Shown in pieces: positions 1 to 8,892 of a stretch of DNA of 17,130 nt. The translations under genes and the position numbers were made by a program. This DNA is from Papiliotrema nemorosa (lineage: Eukaryota > Basidiomycota > Tremellomycetes > Tremellales > Rhynchogastremaceae): positions 1-17,130 of the forward strand of contig JASKOT010000066.1 in assembly GCA_032158125.1 (NCBI GenBank). The letters are read 5' to 3'. The notes beneath the pieces were generated by a model, which had not been told where the DNA came from, did no database searches, and worked only from the letters and a program-made list of their open reading frames with translations. Every line of letters starts with the position of its first letter. Position 1 is the stretch's first letter.

Positions 1-313
1 GGACTCCTAGACGGCGACCTCCGCTCTAATTTGCCACCCAAAGCGGTGGCATGGGTTTCCCATCACTTCTCATACTTTGTACTTCTTCTTATCCTCTCAT
101 ACATGCACATTCGAGCCTAAATCTCACAAGTTACTGGTAACTAAGTTCACATATATTGTTGAGTACCTTCTCTTTCTAGACTGGATAAACTAGTCACGCG
201 TTGGGCTGGTAACTAGTAGTGGAGCAACGTGACACTGATACAATCACACCAGGAAAGTCCATTTGACCTTCTTGAAGCAGAAGTCAGATGCTTTTACTGC
301 TATCCAATATTAG
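1..313. other. Region with no recognisable gene, left flank of retrotransposon remnant
   Basis: No coding segment can be supported here. The 10-bp string CTGGTAACTA occurs twice (about 135-144 and 205-214). The stretch may hold decayed retrotransposon or LTR sequence because a copia integrase fragment begins just after it, but no LTR ends, primer binding site or gag/protease reading frame were recognised. Confidence 0.4.
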
Positions 314-1051
314 ATTGCACTGGTGGAGCGTCAGTTGTCAACCAAGGTCAAAACAATCAGATCAGACAATGGCAAAGAGTTCACCTCCAACATTTGGGTG
401 AATCACATGCGTTAACATAGCATTCAGCACCTCAGGGTAGCTCCAGACGCCCACCAACAAAATGGTAGGGTGAAAAGAGTGCATTTGACTGTTCTCAACG
501 CAGTCAGGACCCTATTGGCATCAACTGGACTTGCCTTGTGCTTCTGGGCAGAAGCAGCCAGCTATGCGGTCTACACATGCCACCAGACTGCTTGTGGTCC
601 AAAACACCAAGTACCAGATGACCACTGGTATCAAGCAAAGCGCAGGATGGACCACCTTCAGCCATTTGGCATCATCTGCTACTACCGTCAGCATCAACAG
701 CAGAGCAAGCTGCTCAACTGGTATTTGGAAGGCATCCTAGTAGGCTATGTGGATGGCACATACAACTACCAGATCTGGAATCACGATCTCAACAAGATCA
801 TCATCTCAAGAGATGTGGTGTTCAGCAACAAGCCACCAATCACTCCTGATGGCGCCATTACACCTCAAATTGAGCCAGAGGATGATGTTTTGACCATCAA
901 TGACCAGGGCCAGGTCACCCAAGGTCAACTTGACCTTCAGGACAGTCAAAATGGTCGTCAGTTTGACCTCAACAATGGCCAACTTGACCTTCAGAATTGT
1001 ACACTTCGGAATCCCACTACGGAGGTTTTCATGCTTGTTTACCGCAACTGA
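314..1051 (+). mobile_element. Ty1/copia-type retrotransposon fragment, inactivated integrase
   Basis: One reading frame from 314 to 1051 carries a copia-type integrase. It shows the block RSDNGKEFTS (about 359-388), then HQQNGRV followed by VRTLLASTGL and FWAEAASYAVYT, which is the conserved end of the integrase core, and then the SH3-like region (GILVGYVDGTYNYQIWN, about 730-780). The copy is dead. A TAA stop interrupts the frame at 413-415, and the residue 36 positions after the Asp of SDNG, where the third acidic residue of the D,D-35-E triad belongs, is Lys (codon 473-475) instead of Glu. The frame ends at 1051 in a low-complexity Gln/Asp/Leu-rich stretch before any reverse transcriptase or RNase H, and no gag or protease is visible upstream. 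It lies about 190 bp beyond the LIG4 stop codon. The copia assignment is firm; the exact element limits are unknown. Confidence 0.85.
921..994 (+). repeat. Two near-identical 18-bp repeats, one within a palindrome
   Basis: The sequence GGTCAACTTGACCTTCAG (923-940) recurs at 977-994 with one mismatch. The first copy sits in a 17-bp odd palindrome at 921-937 (AAGGTCAA, one base, TTGACCTT). The repeats encode the peptide GQLDLQ twice in the tail of the integrase fragment, so a small internal duplication is the simplest explanation. Confidence 0.7.
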
Positions 1052-1093
1052 TTTTCATGAGGACTTGTGCCATAACCGTCGAGGAGACTCGTG

Positions 1094-1127
1094 AATCTAT
1101 GCAATAACGAACGTCGTTGCATAGATT
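1094..1127. repeat. Perfect 11-bp inverted repeat (hairpin), 12-nt loop
   Basis: The arms AATCTATGCAA (1094-1104) and TTGCATAGATT (1117-1127) are exact reverse complements separated by 12 nt. The hairpin lies between the end of the retrotransposon fragment and the LIG4 stop codon at 1242, so it falls in the probable LIG4 3' UTR or downstream flank. It could be a 3'-end or RNA structure, or the trace of a mobile element; the sequence does not decide. Confidence 0.7.
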
Positions 1128-1241
1128 TCTTCTGACACGGGCTCGTCCATTGTGTCCAGCAGATGTATAGACTGTCGGATGAATCCCGCAAACCCTATCT
1201 AGGCTTGTGTCCTCGCAACGTCAGCACCGCCTCTGATCGTC

Positions 1242-4200
1242 TCACGCACCAGTCTCGTTCATCAGCGTTTCTTCTGCCATGCACTCCTCCACCCAAGTAG
1301 GAAGCACAATGTGTTTCCGCTTCGGACTGACAGGTTCAGTCCTGATATGTCGCACGACTTACAACGCAGTCTTCTTCACAATCTCAGCATATCGACCAGA
1401 ATCGTTGTCGTCCATGATGATATGCGTCAAATCAGGATTCCTGATGTCTGTGGTGACGACACCCCCGTTTTCCTTAAGCAGCTGCTCCGTCCGAGACAAT
1501 CTGCATATCAGCGATGCATGTGGACTGGGCTTACTTCTCCGTGATATCTTGCGTTGGACTAGAGGCTGCCAGCTTGTTCGCTTTCGCATTGAGCGCCGTG
1601 TCGATATAGAAAACGAGGTGGGTGAAAATCTGGGTTTAGCAAAAACGTATTCGGGCGATCAACCTTATCCTCATCGTATGCCATCACATCAGACGGCCTG
1701 ATTGCGCAGGCCTGTGGTGAGCAATGGTTTCAACGATAGGTATACCGTTGACTGGGGTGCTTGAGGTTCCAGACCTTCCGGCGCTTCCGGCGAGACGGTG
1801 ACATCGATTGGTTCACTCTCGTGACTGCTTTCGTATGCATCCTGTGGCGTCAGTTGCACGACCCATGGCGAACATACCTCTTGCTCTTCTTCGTCGCTGT
1901 CCTCCGTTGCGCATATTGGATGAGGCGCATAGGCAGACGTCCGGGAATTCGGGGAGGAAATCCATTCGTTGAACTCACCTTCAGGATTGGGCGCTGGAGT
2001 CTTTGCATAAGCTCAATCATCCATGATATTGGCGGGACCGAGGGCGAAGGGACGGCGGGCTGCACCTACATCCGGTTTTGACCGACTTTGGACTCCCACC
2101 GCCAGATCTTCAAATCCGATGCGATCTCGAACGAGAGTGATTTCTTCGAGATCGTCCAAGGTTTTGTCATAAGAACGGCTATCCCGGACATCGGCCGATG
2201 CTGAGACGAGCAACCTGCCATCAAAGGGAATCTTGATCCAACAACTCACTCTCTGATCAGCGGTAGTTTAAGTTTGCGCCGGATGGATAAATATATCCAA
2301 TCAGGCTTGATGATAGAGACACCCTTTTTGATCTGCGAGCGAGCCAACACGGCTTCTATCAGACGTGTTCATCGCGGAAACAACGCACTTTTTGCGTCAG
2401 GCGCTATCACGAGCGCAGAGCGGTCTGCCAGTTGAGCCTGAACAAAATCGCCACCATGATCATGGACAAGAGCCTCTATTTGGGCTTTAGAGTGCTGTGC
2501 ATCGCCTTTGAGCACATCTTGATATCAGCATACGCCGTCATCTGTCGAGCCATACAGAATACCAGGCCGCTGAAAAGCCGACTCGCCCGACCAGTTTGAG
2601 TCAAATTTTGACCCTTGATGCTTGACATGAGTTCGACCTTCTATCTTTGTCAGTGATAAAAATGCCGCTTACTACCCAAACTCACCGTTCTGATGGTTTT
2701 TTTGCGTTTCTTTCTGTGAGATCTGACTTCAGTGGGCATCTCCGTGAGACGTACGATCCGCTTTCGTCATCGGTGTATTTCCTTTTCGGCTTGTTGAGCA
2801 GTGCCAAGAATTCGTCGACGCTCAGCTTGTAGGTAAGATTCAACCGACCCAGGGTTCAGCTCACCGAGTTCCACATGTCTCGGTCTTGACTGTCATCGCC
2901 AGTTGGGTGGTCTCGGCTGTTTTTGTCCCAGTAGATATATCGGCACCGGGGGAAACGCATGGTGTAATTTACGCCGAAAGTGCCCGCTTAGCGTAAGTAC
3001 AAAATGGCGTACAGGGCCTCACCAGCGGGCACAATCTCTGAAGCCTTGACCTCGACCACGAAGGAGCTCCTGAGTCAGGGTATCTACGCGGGTAGACGTA
3101 CTTCTCTGGTCGTATATAAACGTCAGCTGAGGTGTGAGCAAACAACGGCAACTGTGCGCTCACGTTTATCATCAATGCCGGTCAAACCGAATGTTATCCA
3201 GGTGGGCGGTTTTGCGCGATCGAATGGGATCCAGTGCTGCTTGTGTTTGTTCCTGTCGTCAGTCTCTGCAAGCCCAGCGCTTCACATCATCCATTCGTAG
3301 TCTTCATGACTCATCCCTGATCCGATCTTGCAAAAAGTAGTAAATCTATCGGTGTCATCGACTCTCATGCCCACCAATATCTAGCTCCTGAGTACTCACT
3401 TGACTTCCGTTTCAAGGCCGTCATCGTCTTGCTGATCCCGCAGACCGCAAAGTAAGCTCGATATCTTGCCTGTCCGGCCGCCTTTCCCCCACCAGCCTCC
3501 GAGAACAAGTAGATCGAGGTTTTCACCCATCTGATCCGAATACTCGGGCTTGACTTTGACCCAGTCGGCCCCACGCGAGTTCGTTTGATACACGCTGTCG
3601 ATTTTCTTAATTACGAGCCCTTCGCCTCTTGTGATTAGTGAGCCAAGTGAATCAAGTACTCACTTGCTCTCTAAGATTCTCTCGAGCATCTTTCGGATAT
3701 CATTGCCCGTCTTGCCCTTTTGCTCTTCAGCAAATTCGAGTCTGCCTTTGAAAGCATCTAGATTCGGGAAGATTCGACCGGAACGTAACAGTCGCTTTCT
3801 TTCTGACAGACGCTTGCTTGTCAGACAGACATCGTTCAAGTAAAGAATATCGAAAACTTTGACTCGGGGTCAGTCTATTCCGAGACTAAACGGCCTACAA
3901 CATGGGCGGGGAGCATTCTCATCACCATGCCGATCTCGGATCAGCTTCATACGTAAGCAGCATCTGCTTACCCCCTGCAGCGGTCTTCAATGTGCCAAAA
4001 GCGAGGTACTTTTCGAGGACCGGGTCCCAGACCAACATCTCGCCATCTAGAATGATGCTTTGTTCAGCAGGAATGCTGTGACCGTCTTACTTGGAGATGT
4101 CCTCGTGGAACGCATCCGAAATAAAGCGCGTCAAACTCCCCTCTCCTACGTGAGCGCCATACAAATACGCTATGGTCAGCTATTGCGTCGGCATGGTCGT

Positions 4201-5439
4201 ACTGTAATCTTTGGCTTTGCGAGAACAGTAAAACCACTGTGCGCCATGACCTCGCATGTGTAGCTGCATTCTCTCTCCGTCAAGCTTCTCCTCCATAACA
4301 AATTCCTGATGTGGAGCTCCCACGAGCTTGGCGATTGCATCATGGGACGAAGTCGGCGAGCGATAGCACAGCTGAGGTAGGAACGATCGGAAAAGGTCAA
4401 TATGAGCTTGCTTTGTGTACATTAGTTCTCGAACGGATCATGTCTTGGTTTCGACTCACGTGCTTTTCCAGCCGGATATCCGGCTTGTATAATGTCCAGC
4501 AAACCCGTTTGAGATCCGAGCATACATTGAATAGGTGACCAGCATCAGGATGAAAACAGGCAAATACGCCTTTTTCCCTGATCGAGATGCGCAAGTCTAA
4601 GAGTCAGTCGACACAATCCGCAAGACTCGCCTTTGAGTATTATGCGGATGATCCATTCTTGTTCCACTGGTGTGCATTGCTGGTTGATCTTGCGTAATAT
4701 AGGGACGTACTCTTGCCTGATCGTCAGATACATATGTTGTTCACCCACTGTCTCAGTCGGCCGCCAGCCAACTGGTCTAGCAAACTATTGACCGCATCCA
4801 CGGTCAATATACCCTCCTCTACGGTCGATCGCGCCGCAATCTCATGATAGCATACCCTAGCAAAGTCTCCAGAGTGAGATTCCGACTGAAGATGAGGCTA
4901 GTTTCGACAAGTCCGATTCCACGTACTTGGCCTTCGATGGGCTGTTTCCACTTGATCAGGCGTTGGGCGGCGTCGCTATGCTTGTCGAGACCTAGGACTT
5001 CGATGTAGCATTTGGCTAGCATGGCTTCCTTCAAGTTGTACACTGGACGCTCTCGGTCTCGCTGAGAGTGAGTCGATTCACACTGCAAGAGACGGCTCAC
5101 ATCTGGGAGAAGAAGCCTGATCAGGGGATACAGATCGTTCCCGACCTTGATCCTCCAGAGGCTCATGAAACGAGTCAAGGTGTCACGACGTTTGTTGGCT
5201 TCTTCGCTTCGGAGGCGATCCATCATGGTGCAGAGGAGAGAGAATGCGGGCGTGGGATATCTGTTGATGCACTCTGGTGGCCTTTCGATGTTTGATGCGG
5301 CGACCACAGGCGGTTCCAATTGTGATGCGGATAGATTAGCATCATCCACTTGATCACCCGTAGATTCGCCTGCCGCTGCTCCTGATGCTCCCGGTGGGTC
5401 GTTGTAGAGCCTATGACCAGCTCGCCAGTGACTCGGCAT
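1242..5439 (-). CDS. LIG4: DNA ligase IV, ATP-dependent, non-homologous end joining
   Basis: Nuclear ligase that seals double-strand breaks in end joining, in the family acting with an XRCC4/Lif1 partner. The spliced model has 28 exons and about 1062 aa (human LIG4 911). Residues about 60-270 are the DNA-binding domain (GNDLYPLIRLLLPD, RDRERPVYNLKEAMLAK, TPVEQEWIIRIILKD). The nucleotidyltransferase domain has motif I EEKLDGERM with the adenylated Lys at about 320, YCSRKAKDYTYLYG, IILDGEMLVWDP, CFKVFDILYLN, motif IV EGLVIKKI (483-490) and motif V DWVKVKPEY (502-510). The OB fold follows (YTMRFPRCRYI). BRCT1 is about 729-819 and BRCT2 about 958-1058 (HIVLPTWVEECMAEE), with an acidic linker between them. 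Every domain reads through, so the gene looks intact. The start ATG at 5439 is the first in frame after a stop at 5551-5553, though a spliced upstream start near 5582 is possible. The donor of the intron ending at 2001 is uncertain. The 5' end is divergent from the unknown membrane gene. Confidence 0.93.
4597..4630 (-). other. GC-AG intron in LIG4, 34 nt
   Basis: Reading on the minus strand, the exon ends in AAAG, the intron begins GCGAGT and ends CTGACTCTTAG. Splicing here joins IIRIILK to DLRISIREKG, exactly the conserved ligase IV order. No GT donor gives this frame. A CTGAC branch-site-like element lies close to the acceptor, as in most other introns of the gene. Confidence 0.75.
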
Positions 5440-5946
5440 ATCAAAGGGAGGGTTGAAGAAGAAGAATGGCTGAGGGGTGGACGTGTCATTCTTTTGTCCA
5501 GAACCGGGATGACTGGACTGCTCGGGTATACGGACAGACGGTGGGGTTTCCTAATGGACACTACAAAATATGTCTCGATCAATTACAAACCACCGGGTTA
5601 CCATTACAAACCTCTCGTCCACTCATACTCTACGAAGTAGTCGTATCCGAGTACTCGTACTGCACCAAGCCGGTCAGACGGACTCCGGGAGAAGCTTGTC
5701 ACCGGCATCATGATCTGTAAGCCTTGCACCCACCGATCGTCAGCGTGTGGCCAGAGCGACTGTCCTTACAATGGCAGGTCCTGTTTGCCGAACTGAGTGA
5801 GGCTGTTTCTGCCTTGACGACGGATCCTTCATCCCTGAGACCTGGAAGACGACTCACGCGACACTCAGAGCGCGACATGGAAGGTTTGTCAACTGCTATG
5901 AGAAGTCTGCGGTCTTGCTGGCGTGTGCGACTTGTGTGCACAGCCC
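5440..5946. promoter_or_regulatory. Divergent intergenic region between LIG4 and membrane-protein gene
   Basis: This stretch separates the LIG4 start (minus strand, 5439) from the first supported ATG of the plus-strand gene (5947), so it should contain both promoters and part of the 5' ends. The LIG4 frame is open back to 5550 without an ATG. An ATG at 5710 opens a short cysteine-rich frame (28 codons), in the same frame as the downstream gene but with no convincing splice to it. The region includes the 10-bp palindrome at 5648-5657. Confidence 0.5.
5648..5657. promoter_or_regulatory. Palindromic 10-mer CGAGTACTCG
   Basis: A perfect 10-bp palindrome lies about 210 bp upstream of the LIG4 ATG. 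The same 10-mer is present within the longer palindrome at 13189-13208, also intergenic. This suggests a protein-binding site, but a role is inferred only from symmetry and recurrence. Confidence 0.4.
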
Positions 5947-8637
5947 ATGACGGCTCTCGAAATGTCCACACGACGTGGAGAGTCATTCAACCCCACGGAT
6001 CGTCAAAACATTCTCCCTGAAACGTCATGGCGACAATCGTCCAACATTGACCCGACTTTGCTACCCGCTCGACCTGCAAAGTCTTCACTGCGTTCGCAGT
6101 ACTCGGCGCCATCTTGTGTCGAAACGACTGCCACCACCACTATACCTCAAGCGCTCGAAGCCATCCAACACCTGAATTCGCCCGTGGAAGAAGAAGAAGA
6201 CCATTGCCCAGCGAAGGCACTGAGTGGGACACAATTGTACGACTATCGATTCCTTACGGCCACTGAACTCATCTCGACGCTGGTCGTTCTACCCCGGTAC
6301 CGTCATACCAAGAGTCACAGTTTGCCTACGAATTGTGAAATGCATCCCGCTTCACAAGCCTCGCAGAGTCTGGACGAGCCCGGCATTGTGTCAAGACTAT
6401 CAATGACGATCAACCAACCTTTAGGGGCAGTGGCTCGAGAGCACACTGCAGATACCGCACTTAACGATTTTATACCGGCATCGGTAACGGAGACTCAGGA
6501 AAGTGCGTCTCTGCCCGAAGCGAATAACATGGGTACTATGTCAGAAGCCCCACACGAGCCATCGAAAGCCCCAGGTCCGCCTCCGCTGTCATCTACCAGG
6601 TCGATTCCAACCTATGTAGCGGTTGTCGCCCTGATGGAGGAGGACAGGTCACCAACGAGGCAGAACAATGATCAAGAGAGGGCAATTGGCGGAAGACCAC
6701 CTCAGGAACAACAGCGGGCCAGGACAAACCAGCTGGGACCGACAGCTCTGAAAAGTACCTCTCCGGTTGAAAGTCCTTACTGACCACAGGTCGATCTCGA
6801 GACTCGGTCAATCGCTTGACAAGGAAAGCTTCCGGATTTTACAAACAGGGTATCGATTTCCTGCGACCAGCGCCCGCCATTCCCGCGCTTTCTCGAATTT
6901 CGCGGTATACGTCGTCGGGTTCTCGAACACCATTCCCATCGCCCCTTCGTGGAACTTTTCATGCTCGATCAGTCGTGTGTGACGAAGAGCTTGTCGAGAT
7001 CCCTCGTTTTAAAATGCGAGAGCTCAATCTTGCAATTGTCGCCCGCAGAGGTCCGTGGAGGGCGCTATGGGTTTTCATGTGGGCATGTTGGACGACTTAT
7101 GGGCTGTTGAGTCTGGTGTGTCGCAGCGGTGCCGCTCGTGACAGAATCTGATGCCCAGTATCTCGATGTGAATATCGTCTACATACTTGTGCAATGTGTC
7201 AAACACCCCGCCTCGGGATCGACAAAAGGCAACAGTTGGATCTTTGCTACGTCGGCTTATATCATCTGCTGTGCTATTTCGACACTAGTCGTCTGGCTCG
7301 GGTGGGAATTGTTCTACGAGTGGTGGCGGCGGTGGCGTTTGCCTCGACCCGCAATCGAGCCCATTTATCTCTCCCTTCCAGCCACCATCCATTTGTCTCT
7401 CGCGTCTTACGATCATTTTGTCTTTCTAGCGCATGTCCGATGTTCCCCTCTGGGCACAAGATACGCGCGAGACGCGATCTTCGAAACCTGTCACCTGCTC
7501 GTACAACTTGCTCCAGGTTTGGTGCCTCTCATGCCTCGAGCGGCTGTCGGTATCGTCATTCTGCTCAACTTTTCTACAACCCAGGAATTGCATTCTCTTG
7601 TCGAAGCAACACCGAGGGACCCGCACTTCTTCCGCCTAGACTCCCCTGGCCAGTTGACTCTTTATGCAAGAGGAGTCTCGTTGGCCTTTGTAGCTTGTGT
7701 CGGCCTGCGAGTCTCTTTGGTCTTGGTTAGTTGTATCATTCTTCTTTGTTTCGCGTCCAGGCGACCGTTAGGGGGGCTCCTTGCCAAACCAACTGCTGGA
7801 CTTCCGACAACGTCGCATCGATCTAGATCATTTGCGCGAGATCCTAGCAACACGCCTACCCCAGCAAAGAGTTGGCTCTCGGCCGAAAGCGACTTCGATT
7901 GGCCATGGAAAGAACGGACCCGTGCAAGGATACAGGACGCGTTCGAGCTATGTATGATCCGGCGCGATGTACCTCACGGCGTCGGCCCCGCCTTCCCTTG
8001 GGGTAGATCAGCCACCACCTCTCTGCCCATAGCGGCAAGTTCCAAGGAGTCAAAGGTCTCAAGAGGTGACTTCTCAGCGCGCTCTCTCGGTCGGACGACT
8101 TTGAACGGCGAACCTGCTCGACCAAGATTCACTACCGAAGGAAACGGCCCATCAAGCTTGCCACAATCGCCGACGAAGGACAATAGCTCCACCTTGAATC
8201 CCCGATTCTCCTCTCAGGATGTCTTTCCTGCGCCACTACAGGCGCCTGTGGAGGCTCAAGAGTTTCCTATGTTGGTGCCGCAAGTACGATACTGCGACGA
8301 TCTGGAATCCATCAGCGCGAGCGATTCGACGGCGCTGCTATCTGCAGCTGGATCGCCTCAGCCCAATTGCGAGGTTTCAAGCGATTCACATTTTGTACGT
8401 CAGTCAGCCGTGCGGCGCCCAGCATCATCAACGGCGGGCGCTACCGGGAGGGCACTTTTGAGAGCACGGTCGACCTCTGTCAGCTTGCTCAACCGAGGAT
8501 CGCCTAATGGTCTAGTCAAGCGAGCGAGAAGTGGCACAGTGTTGAGTGCTACAAGCGCGTACTGTCACGTCGATGGCGGCTGCATGAAAGAGCTCGCTCG
8601 TACGTTACCCAGAGTAAATCCGAGCTCGCAGAGCTAA
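5947..8637 (+). CDS. Unrecognised multi-pass membrane protein with disordered N- and C-terminal regions
   Basis: I do not recognise this family. The model joins 5947-6754, 6790-7115 and 7159-8637 (870 aa) across two introns of 35 and 43 nt; the first has a CTGAC branch-like site. Residues 1-350 are rich in Ser, Thr, Pro and Gln, with an acidic EEEED run and no motif I know. Hydrophobic segments follow at about 356-378 (ALWVFMWACWTTYGLLSL), 404-430 (SWIFATSAYIICCAISTLVV), 448-470, 490-517 and 547-577, giving four to six membrane passes. Residues from 580 to the end are Ser/Arg/Pro-rich and probably cytosolic. The long open frame, joined across plausible introns, supports real coding. The 5' end is unresolved: the frame is open from 5902, and 5947 is only the first in-frame ATG after that. 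The 3' end faces the transporter gene, 255 bp away. Confidence 0.65.
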
Positions 8638-8765
8638 TCTGTAGCTGCAACGGGGCCTCGGAGGCCGAGCAAGCTCGGCGCTCTAGGTTCTGGCCACCCT
8701 GTTGTCACTGAGATGCGCTCGACCACAGCATGACTGTCGTTAGATCCGACGGGATTTGCGCGTTG

Positions 8766-8788
8766 TGCTGATGTATAGTGCATCAGCA
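8766..8788. repeat. Hairpin, 8-bp perfect arms, 7-nt loop
   Basis: The arms TGCTGATG (8766-8773) and CATCAGCA (8781-8788) are exact reverse complements. The hairpin lies between the stop codons of two convergent genes and is followed 11 nt later by a second hairpin. A role in 3'-end formation is possible but unproven. Confidence 0.55.
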
Positions 8789-8799
8789 GGGAGCCATTT

Positions 8800-8824
8800 G
8801 AGGGCAATCACTATAGTTGCCCTC
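8800..8824. repeat. Second hairpin, 8-bp perfect arms, 9-nt loop
   Basis: The arms GAGGGCAA (8800-8807) and TTGCCCTC (8817-8824) are exact reverse complements. It forms a tandem pair with the hairpin at 8766-8788, in the gap between the unknown membrane gene and the transporter gene. Confidence 0.55.
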
Positions 8825-8892
8825 TTTCTGGATACACTCGCGCACGAGCTGATTGACATCAAGTACATGCATCCCACATTTCTGGTGATACA

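Noticed and set aside
1..228. Left LTR of the copia element
   Set aside because: No TG...CA ends, target-site duplication, primer binding site or second LTR copy could be found in the window.
1321..1362. Apparent one-base frameshift at the last LIG4 intron in BRCT2
   Set aside because: Rechecking the bases across 1320/1321 showed that the intron 1362-1327 joins KKTA to PKRKHIVLPTW in frame; the problem was a reading slip on my side.
1279..1701. 140-codon plus-strand open frame opposite the end of LIG4
   Set aside because: It is antisense to the BRCT2 exons and shows no independent motif, so it is a shadow frame.
1242..5439. LIG4 as a pseudogene, because the conserved ligase fragments lie in different frames broken by stops
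   Set aside because: Every frame change and stop falls inside a short intron with splice signals, and splicing restores a continuous ligase IV of about 1062 aa with all motifs.
5710..5796. Short cysteine-rich frame (MICKPCTHRSSACGQSDC...) as a zinc-finger first exon of the membrane-protein gene
   Set aside because: It is in the same frame, but no donor-acceptor pair joins it to the downstream exon in phase, and the cysteine spacing matches no finger I know.
7726..7760. A 35-nt GT-AG segment in the unknown membrane gene that looks like an intron
   Set aside because: Removing it would bring a stop about 60 nt later and discard nearly 300 codons of open frame; it also lacks a CTNAC-like branch site. 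A truncated isoform remains possible.
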